Shown: positions 35,287-47,085, numbered from the stretch's first letter. The stretch: 64,000 nt of DNA from Bimastos eiseni (GCA_959347315.1 OY365813.1:34351528-34415527); one strand, 5' to 3'. Made by a program: numbers and translations. Notes: generated from the letters alone by a model not told the origin.

Positions 35287-36328
35287 GGGGGCCGTTCACA
35301 TATTATATAACCCTCAAGGTGTAGGTGGGTGTGTTCCGGTTTTGTTAGCTTTATATTGTGTAGGGTGGGGGGGTAGGTTGAAGGTTTTGTTATATAACAA
35401 ACTTTTTTTCAGCTTATGCTATTTTTCCTGTTTGCCTGTCAATTGGAAATTCCATGTACTCCGGACCTTCATTGTTTAATCGAAGTCCACAATACGTTGT
35501 GAACCAAAACTAGCATCATTAGCTGCCACCTGGTGAATTGATTTGACGTTCTTAGTTATTATTCTATAAATTCATTTTTAACAATTTACTGTTTGCAATT
35601 TTAACAATTTCATGTGCATAGCTCTAAACGCTCTAAAATTCAATTGTGTGTGCTTTGTTTTGATTCTGGTTTAAATTAAAATTAATTCACTTGAAATAAT
35701 TATTTTGGTAGGTAGGCTATTATCATGATGTTTGATTTCATTTTCTATAGTATGTAAAAATAGTTTATGTTTGCTTAAATACCCAATTGCAGTTGTAGTA
35801 CGTACTCTGTATACATCATACGCTATTAAATAGGTAGAGTTGTACCGCGAACTTATTGATAAATACCTGATAGTGCAATATTAAACCAATCCATTCTGTG
35901 TGATACTGTAATGCTCATTTCTAGTACAAAACAGGAGGGAAACTAAAATGGTGTTTTTAAATAGTATGTACGTCACTACCATGTATTATCATGCTGTATT
36001 ATAGTAGGCTTACATGTTAGATACATGGCGACAATCGTCGACTACCCAATTAGTTACCGTAATTAATACAAGTGAATTTAGTGCCATTAAAGGTGAGATT
36101 ATTAAGATGCAGAGGAGTTCCATACATGCGGTCTAATCATCATTGGCACGAGAGAGTACAAAATTTTAAGGTAGCTTTTGTTACATAGCTAATTGGGCAT
36201 ATGATGATTTTTACTGCAGTTCTTAGAATTGGATAAAGGCAATTATCAGTTGAATCACTACTATTAAAGTTCTAACTAACATCGCATCGGATTTTATGCG
36301 TTATATAATATGTGAACGACCCCTTAGG
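35287..36328. mobile_element. Inverted-repeat DNA element (about 1.04 kb)
   Basis: Left end GGGGGCCGTTCACATATTAT ATAAC. Right end, inverted, AGGGGTCGTTCACATATTAT ATAAC. AT-rich interior without a recognisable transposase. The termini share design with the 32578-33056 element (GGGGCC-TTCACATATTA), suggesting the same superfamily. Confidence 0.7.
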
Positions 36329-36454
36329 TGGCTATCAGGCTGTCAGCAGTTAAATTCAACTCCTGTAATTCATTAATATTGTTATTACATTATTATTACT
36401 TTTATTATATGATCATCATCATTGTAATAGCGACCATGACAACAATGCGTCCTA

Positions 36455-36495
36455 GACCTTGACCTTGTGCTTGACCTTGTCCATGACCTTGACCT
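36455..36495 (+). promoter_or_regulatory. Cluster of TGACCTTG nuclear-receptor half-sites
   Basis: Three exact TGACCTTG copies (36460, 36472, 36484), plus an AGACCTTG at 36455, lie 50-90 bp upstream of the CNBD2-like ATG. The reverse complement CAAGGTCA is the extended half-site used by ERR and NR5A receptors. It could equally be a degenerate 12-bp tandem repeat. Confidence 0.3.
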
Positions 36496-36545
36496 AGTCG
36501 GTATCTTGGCCTTGAAGGAAAGGTTGCATTACGACGGTGGATCGG

Positions 36546-37407
36546 ATGAACCGTCGTTTGGCCGATCTTCTCCGGGAGAGAATCCGACAGAACCGGAAGA
36601 GGATCGAGGACAACCGGATGTTGTGCGAAAGGTCCGCAGCAGAAGTTGCTAAGAGGCTCACCGCAAATTTAGAAGTCGCCCAGAAACAGGTCAGTAGTAG
36701 TCATCATCATTGTCAATTGTCATAATCGTAAACGTCGTAATAACTATCATGTCTGGAAGAAATGCCCTAAGCCCATGTAATCGAGCATTTATATAACGCC
36801 TCTTCAAGAAATCTACTCAGAGACGCTCTCTACTTACGTAGTCATTATAATTATTATCCTTATCATCATCATCATTATCACTATCATCGTAAGCGTAATC
36901 GTCGCTATTAATATTATCCACTATATCGTCCTCCTCGTCGTCGTCGTCATCGTCATTATCATCATCATCAACGTCATCATCTGTGTAATATATTCGTCTG
37001 GATGTCCATTCCAGGAGATGGTAATGAGGTCAAGGTTGACACCGGAGGAGACTTTCAAGGTATAATATATCCAAAGGGACTCTATCTCTCACTAATTACG
37101 TCTTAATTAACAGACGCCTAATTATATTATCTAAACTTATTGTAGTTTCTTTCTGCCGTGTATTTCGAAGCATTAGCCTATGGCTTGATGCACAAATAAA
37201 GCTGACTATGCCTATCCTTCTATACGGGTGTCTCTTGTTCACATTCCTCTCCCTTTTCCTCTCTCTGTCTCTGTCGGTCTTTCTCACTCTGTGTCCGTTT
37301 GTCTGTTTCTGTCTCTCTGCCTCTCTTCCTTCCATGATAAGTGTCTGTGCCTTTTGTTTGGCAATGCGTACCTTCTATGGACCTACAGTTTATCTTCGTC
37401 GCCCTTC

Positions 37408-37481
<74 letters not shown>

Positions 37482-39433
37482 GTCTGTCTGTCTGTCTGTC
37501 TGTAAGAAATGGTTCTGTTGTTATTCGCCAGACGGCGTTACTGCCACAACAGGTCCAACGGTTTCAATAATCCTCATACCGTTTCCTATTGGTCCTCTGC
37601 TCACGAATAATTAATAGTCCTCTACTACATCCTCTATTACCAACTCGTGAATAAGTAATAATCCACTCGTGAATAATTAATAGTCCTCTACTACATCCTC
37701 TATTACCAACTCGTGAATAAGTAATAATCCACTCGTGAATAATTAATCGTCCTCTACTATGGCATCTATTACCAACTCATGAATAAGTAATTATCCACTC
37801 GTGAATAATTAATCGTCCTCTACTATGGCATCTATTTCCAACTCATGAATAAGGATATGATGAAATTTCAAGAATTTCAATTGATGGTTTCTGCTTTCCT
37901 ATTGGTCGGCAGCCGTTTCAGCTGTGGGTGCTCACCGTCCGTAAGGTCCGTCTGATGACCGTTGGTTATATAGCGCTGCGTTCTTGCGCGAGGGAGATTG
38001 GTCTTGCGGCGGCCGAGCAGACAGCTCTGTCGGATGGAAATGACGTCACGTCTGAATCGGTGAAGAAAACCCGGATGGTGAATAAGGCGGCAACTGGGGT
38101 TAATCTCGACTTCAAGACAAGAGATTTCAAAGCTGTCAAAGAGGTATGTAGCTGGTTGGCTGGCAGTTAGACTGGTTGACTTATTTCCTGGTTGGATGTT
38201 AGGCTGGCTATTAGGCTCCCTGGCTGTTATCCTGATTGGCTGTTAGGCTGGTCGGATTTTAAGATGGTTGGCTGTTAGGCTGGTTGACCTTTAGGCTAGT
38301 TGAGTTTTGGCGGGCTTTTATGCTGTTTGCGTGTTATCTTGACTGGCTGTTATACTGACTGGCTGTTAGGTTGGTTGGCTGTTAGGTTGACTGGCTGTTA
38401 GACTATAGCTGTTGGGTTGGTTGTGTGGTTGGTTGTTAAAATGGCTGGTCGGCCGTAACTTTTGTGGGTGCTGTAGAAGCGTCGTCGAATTTGCGGCAAC
38501 TGTGCGTTAATCAGAATGATATCCACAGTCAGTGACTGGTACATCCTTTCGTTTTTGCCCAGACGCGAGTTCCTCCGGACGTTGTGGCCATCCTTGTCAA
38601 GAACCCAGACCAACGGACGACCTCTGACCTCCAGGCCATTGAGAAACTCATGGTGAATATGCCCAGCTACGAAAAGTACAATCGTCAAAGGCAGGTTGCC
38701 ATGTGCAAGGTCGTTCGCTACTTTAAGTACGTGGTACTCATTATGTGTTAGGATATTTACGGTACCTATCTGCTATGATGTTTCATTCAATTATTAACTA
38801 TGAAGATTTATATAGCGCCCGTCATGCTACTACTGAGGAGCGCTCCCGACCCAAGCATGGCAGAAAATAACAGTTTTGACTAATTACGATGCTTATCTTC
38901 CATGGTTTACTTAACTACGATATTTACCTTATATGGTTACTTTAGTGCGGCAATTATCCTACAAGTCATTGGCTCACAATTGCGCTGTATAATCGCTTGG
39001 CCATTAGATTGAGGCGCTCCATAAATGCACAATTGCGATTGGTAGGTGCTTGACTACTACAGGTAGACAGACAGAAAGACATAGTGAGAGATTCGGTCTT
39101 TATAGATTATAGACAGAAGATAGAAATCCGTGTGTATACAATGATGATGATGATGACGACGAGGACGATGATGATGACCAGGTGTTTGGCATTTGATTGG
39201 AACAGGTGTGAGGGTCGGCGTGTGGTCCTGCGGAAGGGTCACTCAGCCTACAGCATCTACTACATCTATTCGGGGTCAGTGAGGGTCATCGTCGATACAG
39301 GACACGAGGAAGCAGATGGCACTCCAAAGACCTACTTCGTACCACTGCGCAAGGGAGCCTGTTTCGGGGTTATTATCGTTTTTTATTCATTCTGCGCTCC
39401 ATCCGTCCTCCATCCATCCATCCATCCATCCAC

Positions 39434-39481
<48 letters not shown>

Positions 39482-40896
39482 ACCTACCTACACAGTTCAG
39501 TTCAATCAGTCGAAGCCAGGTGAAGCAAAAGCAGCCCACTCCAGACCACCTGAATCTACTTCCATCTACTCCACTACAATTGCATCTACTCCACCCCACT
39601 TCCATCTGATTTTATCCAACCTAATCCGACGTGTCCCTTGATGAGCACCGGTGGTGTCTGATTCTGTATGTGTGTAGGACGTGGGAGTGATCCGCAGTGT
39701 ACCTCGGACAGCGACCGTCGTCTGCCACGAGGACTCAGAGTTCCTCGTCATCAACAAAGAGGCTTACATCGAGAACGGACTCGAATCGCTCCAGGAAGAA
39801 CAACTCGTCACCAGGTTCAACTTCTTCAGGTAGGTCATAGATTAGATTAGATTATAGAATGGATTTGATTTGATTAGCCTAGATTTGATTCGACTAGACT
39901 AGACGAGAATAGACTAGACCAGCGTTCCCCAAACTGCGTTCGGCGGAACCCTGGGGTTCAGACAAGAGTTCTGCTGAAAACAGTCAGTGTTAACAAATGG
40001 AGGCTTTTGCTTAACATGCAAGAGAACTCGTATGTCATTGTCATCGATATTTGTGTTATTATTAATCTAATCTGAGTCTAAACCTATTATTGCCTGCAAT
40101 CTCAGGCGTCTGTACCTACAACGGAATATTTTTAGTTTTGGACAGAGTTTCCGCTCAGAAAGTTATGATCAAACGAGTTCCACGGCCAAAAAAGATTGTG
40201 AAACGCTGGACTAGACTGACATGATAACGACGACGACAATGATGATGATAATAGCAACTACTACGATGACTATAACGATGATGAAATCAACGAGTATACA
40301 ATGATAATGGCAACGATTACGATCAAGATAGCGACGAATGTGATGATAATAGCGACGCCCACGATGATAATAGCGACGACTACAATTATGATAGCGACTG
40401 CAACGACGCTGCTGTTGGTTATTATACCGTTGCTAAGGGATGTGATGGTGACTTTGTGATTGTTAATAGGGTTTGGCCTCCTATCGTTCGCTGGTCTGAC
40501 TCTGCCATTCGAGACCTCAGTATTTCCAGCTACACAGAGGAATTCAACTACAACCGACTGATCATTGAGGACAGCTCGAAGGGTGACATGCTTTGGTTCG
40601 TTCTTGAGGTTAGAAGATAGAGCGGTTGATGGTTCAATGGAGTGGATGGGGCTGGGTCATAAGGACGGACAGTTATGCGGTGAAAAGAGAGAGACAGAGA
40701 GAGACATACAGACGGAGACAGACAGACAGACGGAGACAGAGAGACAGAAGCAGAAAGACCGAAACAGCAGGATAGAGAGAGACTGACAGAAAGGCGCCGT
40801 AAAAGACAATGAATCTGCCTCCCAGCGGAGAAATCATCATCGTCGTCGTCGTCGTCATCATCATCATCATCAACAACAACGTCGTCGTCGTCGTCG

Positions 40897-40929
<33 letters not shown>

Positions 40930-43900
40930 ACAACAACAACGTCGTCGTCGTCATCATCATCATCATCATCACAATTATCACCATCATCACAACTCCCGCT
41001 GCCGCCACTTTGCAATGTTTAGCATGGCTCTATAATTCTCGACATTACATAGAAAGATTGAATGAACGAACGAATGAATTGTTGTTGTTACAACGACGCA
41101 GGGCATCTGCGACGTGATGCGTATAGTGGACGAGGACATCTGGCGGTCGTCTATGGCTACGACTGAGGAATTAAACGCATGGTCGAGGCACTATTCGAGG
41201 GCCAGCCAGATGCGATGGGGAGCCACTTCCGCCTTTACAGACATCCTGGAGGACCGCAAGAAGGCGTCCTGTCAATTCCAGCGAGAGAGATTTGCCGAGA
41301 AGATGATCCTGGTCGAGATACTCGAGACTGGTTCTATTCTATTCTGTTCTATTCTGTTCTGTTCTACTATATTCTATTCCATTCCATTCTGTTCTATTTT
41401 ATTCTAGTCCATTCTTTTCTATTCTGTTCTGTTCTATTCTATTCTATTTACGGACTTACAAATCGCCTCTCACAGTACAACCTAATCAGAGGCGCTCCCA
41501 GTGCAAAGAATCCATCGCGAAAAAATAACTCGTTATTAAGAGAACGAACAGAAACAGTTGTGTTTGGATTCGCTCTTTTAAGGGCAAATGATAAATATTT
41601 GTGTGGCGCCACTGTAAGGAGAGAGAAAAAAAAACGGTGTTTGGTTGATGGTGGTATACTCTGCCTGTTGATGGTGTTTTGGTTTTTATTGGTGTTTACC
41701 GTTGCTTTTACCGTCAATTTTACTATTAGCTTTTTTGTAACTATTACTTCATATTTATCCTCAATTATATCGTTATATTTACTGTCTCTTTTACCTGTAC
41801 TGTAATCTTTACCGTTTCTCTAATTCAGCGCCTTGACTTTGATCGCTCGGGTTATGCGAAGTGCGTTGGTGGCAGCTCGAGCACTCTACATCTCCCAGAT
41901 ATCGATGCTCAAGAGGAGGAACGAAGGTATGTTGAACCGTCATTGTTACCAGCTGTTGCCTTTGTCTTTACCTTTGCAATTTATCTTTGCCGTTACAGCA
42001 AATTAAAAGTAAATGTTAAACTTTCTTTTATTTTACTGTTGTGTTATATATTCCTGACCTAACAATCTGTCACCTGCTGTAATCTTACCACAAAAGCTTT
42101 CCTTCAATTAGTAACATCTATTTCTCAGTTATACCAGAGATAAGTTGTAGTCTTTCATGTGGTTTCTTTTTATTATTTTATTGTATTGTTTTTATCGTTT
42201 TTATTCTCATTGCTGCTATTGTTTTAATTATTATTATTGTTGTTGTTTTTTATTGATTTTTTTTAGCTTTTTATTTTTTGTTGTTCCTACTTTTATTGTT
42301 ATCAATATTTTGAACATTATTATTATTATTGTTATTATTATTATTATTATTAATATCAATTACTGATATTAATTATTGTTATGATTATTATGCTAATGCT
42401 ATTATTAAAATTATTATTCTAAATTCCGTCCTTCTTTCTTTCTCTTGTAGCCACACAATTATTCACCGAGGTCATCGTCCCCTCTACTTCATCAAAGTCG
42501 GCGTTCTCGTCCAAGGAGACTGCTTCGTAAGTGAAGACCTTTATTATTAACCTGCTGAGGGTCTGAAGCTGTACAACAGTGTACTTGTAATATATACGTA
42601 CCTCTACCCGCCAACGGTCTGGAAAAATAATACATATGTACCTTTACCGTTACAGAAATAATATTACATATAAAAATAATATTATACGTACGTTTACTAT
42701 TAATTATGACAAGAAATAATATTCACGTACCTTTACAATTACCTACCAAAGAAATAGCATATATGTCCCTATACCGTTTCCTACCCAATAGGCCTAACTA
42801 ATACATACGTACCTTTACCATTACCTGCTCATGCAGGGCCTGGAGAACGCCCTCCCGGACGCCAAACGTTACTTGGAGACGTCGAAGGACCGCCTGTACG
42901 TGATCAGTCGTGGCTGTCAGATCATTCGCCTGTCCTGCAGTGCCTTTCGGGACCTCACGCTCCTCCTCGGAGTCAAGGAAAAGGCTCTGAGGGAGGCCGT
43001 GAGGTTCTACCACGAGAACGAGGAAATCTGTCGATGGCTTGAAGACAAGGTAACAGGCTCATCTCAACCACTTTCGGGACTCAGTAAAGAAATGTAATGT
43101 AATTGAGCATTTATATCTAATTAATGTAATGTAATTGAGCATTTATATCTAATTAATGTAATGTAATTAAGCATTTATATCTAATTAATGTAATGTAATT
43201 AAGCATTTATATCTAATTAATGTAATGTAATTAAGCATTTATATAGCACCCCTTCAAGGTTTCTACTGCGCTGGCCATAATGATGTCACAGTGAATAACA
43301 AGAATGGATCTGCCAGCAAAACTATGCACAGTGAGCTGAAATAGTCGCCTGTGTTAGGTCCACACACAAGCGTGGAACCAGCCAACGGATTCAGGTGAAC
43401 AGCTGACAGATGGCTGGGATGTTCAGAGTCTCTAGACCAAGCGGCAATGAGATTGAATATTTCTACAGCGCCTCTTCAAGATATCTACCCAAAGTAAAGT
43501 GTTGTATAACGCCATTTCAAGAGGGCTGTTCGAAGCGCTCTCAAATTCCTCAGCCCAGACATAAAGGAAGGTTTGTAAACCTCAATGAACTGTACCACTA
43601 AGCGATTTAGGGAACAGACTTAGGTCCAGAGAGAAAGGCCATTCCATACACTATAGGGTTTGCCACAGAAAATGCGCTGAATGCACGAGTGTGTAGTAGT
43701 AATGGTAATAGTTCTAATCATGATATATAGACATACTATGAACGGATTTATTACGGGAGTCGAATTTCACTGTCTTCAGCCATGCAAGGCGCCGCTATGT
43801 TATACGTCTAGTTTAACCAATAAACCGCCTAGCGAAAGAAGGATTAAATTATTCAATCCTACGGTGGATACGGGCATCGAACTCGGTTCCTCAGCTCTGC

Positions 43901-44522
43901 GCCCCAATGTCTTACCCATTACTTTGCGGACCCCAAGTGTCTCACTTATTCCTATTAAATGCTGACTTCAGGCCAACTGGCGGCAGTACAAGAAGGACGT
44001 CGTGGAGCGGACGGTCGTTGCCATGGACTCGAGCGTAAAAGCCGCTGACTTTCTAGCGCATCAGCTGGTCAAGGGCCAGCCGCTGGACATCGACTCCCCC
44101 AACTATTCGAAGCCGTCTAAGATGATTTGGACGGGCTCCATCCTCATCGGACCCACCAAGAACCCTTACCATGTCGTCATGGCAAAAGAAGCTCTCGCCA
44201 GAGGTTGGTTGGTTGGTTGGCGTCTTTGTGTTTTTTGTGTTTATTGGTTTATTGATGGTATTGACGTCATCGTTGTTGTTTATAGTGATATTGATAGAGA
44301 AGGTGATGACGATGATGATGATGATGACGATGACGACGACGACGATGATGATGATAACGATAACGATGATGTACCATTGCTTTAATTTAATTACTGTTCA
44401 ACAATTCACTACTTCAATTTGTTTGCCGCTGATATCGCATCATTATAATTTTTATCGTCGCAACAGGTCTACCGAAAATTGTGCCAGTCAAAGATACGAT
44501 CCGGACCTGCAGCAAGACATGA
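36546..44522 (+). CDS. CNBD2: Cyclic nucleotide-binding domain protein, CNBD2-like
   Basis: Thirteen exons: 36546-36689, 37015-37059, 37922-38143, 38563-38726, 39206-39368, 39678-39829, 40470-40608, 41102-41311, 41829-41926, 42451-42526, 42837-43049, 43972-44203 and 44467-44522 (stop 44520-44522). About 637 aa; human CNBD2 is somewhat shorter. All are GT-AG and in phase; the 41311 donor (CTG|GTCGAG) is the weakest choice and the start ATG may not be the true one. CNBD2 is a cAMP-binding protein of the sperm/testis lineage in mammals. First CNB domain about residues 165-300: YEKYNRQRQVAMCKVVRYF leads into RVVLRKGHSAYSIYYIYSGS, then PRTATVVCHEDSEFLVINKE and RFNFFR. A second, degenerate CNB-like half, GHRPLYFIKVGVLVQGD and onward, covers about 445-540. 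In the first phosphate-binding cassette the usual FGE is FGD, while the PR-x-A arginine is kept, so ligand binding is uncertain. No catalytic domain is present. Confidence 0.8.
36775..36836 (+). repeat. Dispersed repeat B, 5' part
   Basis: CATGTAATCGAGCATTTATA, CGCCTCTTCAAGAAATCTAC, CAGAGACGCTCTC. Confidence 0.75.
36837..37000. repeat. ATC/GTC trinucleotide sequence
   Basis: Degenerate ATC, GTC and ATT triplets upstream of exon 2 of the CNBD2-like gene. Confidence 0.8.
37410..37505. repeat. (TC)n then (TCTG)n microsatellite
   Basis: About 33 CT dinucleotides followed by five TCTG units. Confidence 0.97.
37605..37860. repeat. 64-66-bp minisatellite, about 4 copies
   Basis: Units contain ACTCGTGAATAATTAATAGT, CCTCTACTACATCCTC and ATTACCAACTCGTGAATAAG. 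Later copies replace ACTACATCC with ACTATGGCA. Confidence 0.9.
38150..38450. repeat. GGCTGTTAGGCTGGTT minisatellite
   Basis: Degenerate 16-20-bp units (CTGGTTGGCTGTTAGG), about 15 copies, directly after the donor at 38143. Confidence 0.85.
38806..38862 (+). repeat. Dispersed repeat B, diverged
   Basis: GATTTATATAGCGCCCGTCA and GAGGAGCGCTCCCGACC. Confidence 0.5.
39425..39482. repeat. (CCAT)n / (TA)n microsatellites
   Basis: ATCC units followed by about 19 TA dinucleotides. Confidence 0.95.
39920..40208. mobile_element. hAT-type MITE with perfect 8-bp target duplication
   Basis: 289 bp. Ends CAGCGTTCCCCAAACTGCG and, inverted, CAGCGTTTCACAATCTTTTT. Flanked on both sides by gactagac (39912-39919 and 40209-40216), a perfect 8-bp direct repeat as hAT transposases produce. 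Non-coding, inserted in an intron of the CNBD2-like gene. Related to the element at 10240. Confidence 0.85.
40215..40400. repeat. ACG/ATG trinucleotide sequence
   Basis: Degenerate GATGATAATAGCGACGAC units. Confidence 0.75.
40680..40785. repeat. GACAGA simple repeat
   Basis: Purine-rich AGACAGAGAGACA sequence following the donor at 40608. Confidence 0.85.
40839..40990. repeat. Block-structured GTC/ATC/AAC trinucleotide array
   Basis: Runs of GTC, then ATC, then AAC alternate three times, a higher-order arrangement of pure trinucleotide blocks. Confidence 0.9.
41331..41450. repeat. TTCTA pentanucleotide repeat
   Basis: TTCTATTCTG-type 5/10-bp units, immediately beyond the exon at 41102-41311. 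Confidence 0.9.
42160..42425. repeat. TTA/TTG trinucleotide-rich sequence
   Basis: TTATTATTG-type low-complexity DNA before the exon at 42451. Confidence 0.8.
43093..43440 (+). repeat. Tandem heads plus full copy of dispersed repeat B
   Basis: Four tandem copies of a roughly 33-bp unit AATGTAATGTAATTAAGCAT TTATATCTAATT lead into a full repeat B (CATTTATATAGCACCCC ... GATGTTCAGAGTCTCTAG). A further partial copy begins at about 43449. Confidence 0.9.
44285..44375. repeat. GAC/GAT trinucleotide array
   Basis: GATGACGATGATGAT units just after the donor at 44203. Confidence 0.9.
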
Positions 44523-45370
44523 GGAGAGCCAAGAAGAGGAGGGAAAAGAAAGGGAGGAGGAGGAGGAAGAGGAGGAGGAGGAGATTCTAAAAACACGTAA
44601 TGATCAAATGTGATTGAAATTACTTTTATTACTAGTGCCAGTATTATTTTCTCATTTCATTGCTCGAAGAACTATTTTAATTTTTATTTGTTGATGGAAA
44701 ATACGGTCACTATTGTTTATTTATTACTATGGTGATTTTTGCAGTGTTATTAAAACTTATTATTATTATTAGTGCTGTTGTAATTAGTATAATTATTTTA
44801 GATTACCTTGTATAATAGTATTATTACAATATATGTTCAGTATGAGTCAAGGAACGTATCTGTAGTTCAAACGTCGCCTCCTACGTGCGTTGAGATCTTC
44901 CGTCTCTGATTCAGTCTTTGCCGTGGATGCCGTACAGAGTCGATGCTGTCATTACGCTGATTTACGAAAATGCCTTACGCTAATAGCCTACATCTGTAAT
45001 ACGTAGACCAATAGGTAAAAATATTGTGTGTTATGGTCTACTAGGCGAAATATTTTGCTTACAGTGATATTACGATAAACAAACTGTTTCGCATGGCAGT
45101 TTTTTCTAGTAAACTGGTCGTCTTCTATTTTTTAACGTATAAATGGCAGTCACTGACCGGATCAAAACCAAATATGTACCAATATCTTTCATTTGACTCG
45201 TGTATACACTAACAAAATATCATAAAAAATATAAACCTTTCTTGAGAAAACGCATTTTGAAAACGGGAAACGAACTTTTGTATCACCCTGTATAATAAGA
45301 GGATAGCTGTATAAATATATATAATTATAGATCGATATACAGACAAGTAGACCGTTAAAGGGACGGACAG
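44523..45370. other. Intergenic downstream of the CNBD2-like gene
   Basis: AT-rich. AACTTTTGTATCACCCTGTA at about 45270-45290 resembles a mariner-type terminus, but no partner end was found. Confidence 0.45.
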
Positions 45371-45381
45371 AGCGTGATAAA

Positions 45382-45472
45382 ATGAATGAATGAATGAATG
45401 AATGAATGAATGAATGAATGACTGACTGAATGAATGAATGAATGAATGAATGAATGAATGAAAGAATGAATA
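45382..45472. repeat. (AATG)n microsatellite
   Basis: About 22 GAAT/AATG units with ACTGACTG interruptions. Confidence 0.97.
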
Positions 45473-45754
45473 GCGCATTTGTGTTGTTCACACAAGCGGA
45501 ACCGGTGGGCCATCATTTTAATACAATACCGCGCGCGCACTAGTTCACATCCCTCCCTCACATCCGATGCCTCTTTTACTCGACCTACAGCAGTCGACCT
45601 TAAGACCCGCTCAGTAAATCTATCATCCCTACTAATACTACGTATACCACCATTCCCATTCTCACTACTATTTGAGATACTATGCTATTACCACCACTAC
45701 TACTATTTCTATCTTTTATGAACTGTTAAAGTCACTTCTTTTTGCCGTGTCTGG

Positions 45755-45880
45755 TCTGTAGCAATCAATCAATCAAAGATATTTATTCGGCCAAACAAGA
45801 CAAAAATAACAAGTAGTTTCGCTTGAAAAGGTGCTATATAAATTCTCGAAATGAATCAATCAATGGTACTTGTAAATAAA
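45755..45880. repeat. LINE/SINE 3'-end-like repeat
   Basis: AATCAATCAATCAAAGATAT TTATTCGGCC resembles 60250-60275 and 61420-61445. GGTGCTATATAAATTCTCGA is the typical 3' end of several non-LTR families. Confidence 0.45.
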
Positions 45881-46183
45881 AGCATTGGGCTTATTCAATA
45901 AACTAATTTATTTGGTAGAAGATCGATGGGGCCTGGGAAGTTTATGCACAGGCGGATTTAACAATCTGCAAATATTTCTAAGCCGCTCCTTATTAAACAC
46001 ATTAATATTGCATTTTAAAATCCACAAATTTTAACGTAGGCCTACGTTACCGTAGGAGGAGAAGCTAGCACTAGGCCTACCAGTCTGTTTCTATTGAAGA
46101 TGAAAATATCCGGGGTCTTGTTGGCCAAGTGGTAAATACGGCGCTGAGTTTATGATAACGATGCCAAGGGTAATGACCACAGT

Positions 46184-46349
46184 CAGGGCCGTTCCGAGCA
46201 ATAATTGCGCCCTGTGCGTAGCATCAATTCGGCACCCCACAATTTTAAAATAGTGCATTTTATGGAATAATAAGTTATTCCATTCTAAAATTTGTGCCCT
46301 TTCCACATTTGCGCCCAGCGCCCCGCTGACCCCCCTCGGTACGGCCCTG
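46184..46349. mobile_element. 166-bp MITE with perfect 8-bp target duplication
   Basis: Ends CAGGGCCGTTCCGAG and, inverted, CAGGGCCGTACCGAG. Flanked by accacagt at 46176-46183 and again at 46350-46357. The interior contains a near-palindrome around ATAATAAGTTATTCCATTC, so the whole element could fold. The 8-bp duplication fits hAT (or P) elements. Confidence 0.85.
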
Positions 46350-46759
46350 ACCACAGTCATTGTATTCTTGCTTCAGACACCCTTGCGCTCCGCTACGCTA
46401 GTGCCTGCTTATATATCGGAGGTACAGCGCTCATAGGAGCGTCGTACACCGTTGTTGATTTGTTGAGGTCTGTAACTCCGAACCTAAACCGTCAAATTTA
46501 GAAATCGGATTACGGCTTGTGAACTGTTTAGAGTTTATAGGTCAAGTGTGGTCAGTATCTAGGTCGGTTTGCGACCGCTGGTTGCTTGATCGTTCCGTTT
46601 GATGCGAAAAGAAAATAAGGTCAGTGCATATTATTAATCGTTTCTTCTTTCATTAGATCTTTCCCTATTTCCATGTCTGCTGTAGATTATTTTTTGGGGC
46701 TCAAAATTGTCATCTTATCGCCGCTGTACTAATTTTTATAGCGCATAGTACAAGGGACG

Positions 46760-46875
46760 AATGAGTGGCAATGATGATGGTCATGATGATGATCATGATA
46801 AAGATCATGATAAAAATCATGATGAAGACTAATGATGATGATAAATATTGTCATGATTGTGATCATTAAGATGAT

Positions 46876-46908
<33 letters not shown>

Positions 46909-47085
46909 GATGATGACGATGATGATGACGATGATGATGATGATGACGACGATGATGATGATGACGATGATGATGATGATGATGATGATGATACGACGAC
47001 GACGATGATGATGATGGTGATGATGAAGACGATTACGACGATGATGATAATGCCGTAGACGACGGCGATGATGATGATGATAACT
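46760..47085. repeat. GAT/GAC trinucleotide array
   Basis: About 320 bp of GATGATGAC-type triplets. Long frames through it are low-complexity. Confidence 0.9.

Noticed and set aside
44414..44596. Alternative C-terminus of the CNBD2-like protein rich in Arg/Lys
   Set aside because: It requires a different phase at 44467. The phase-1 join gives a short ending (GLPKIVPVKDTIRTCSKT) that better resembles the end of the family.
45260..45300. Mariner-type transposon end (ACAGGGTGATACAAAAGTTCG on the minus strand)
   Set aside because: No matching opposite inverted repeat, TA duplication or transposase sequence was found nearby.
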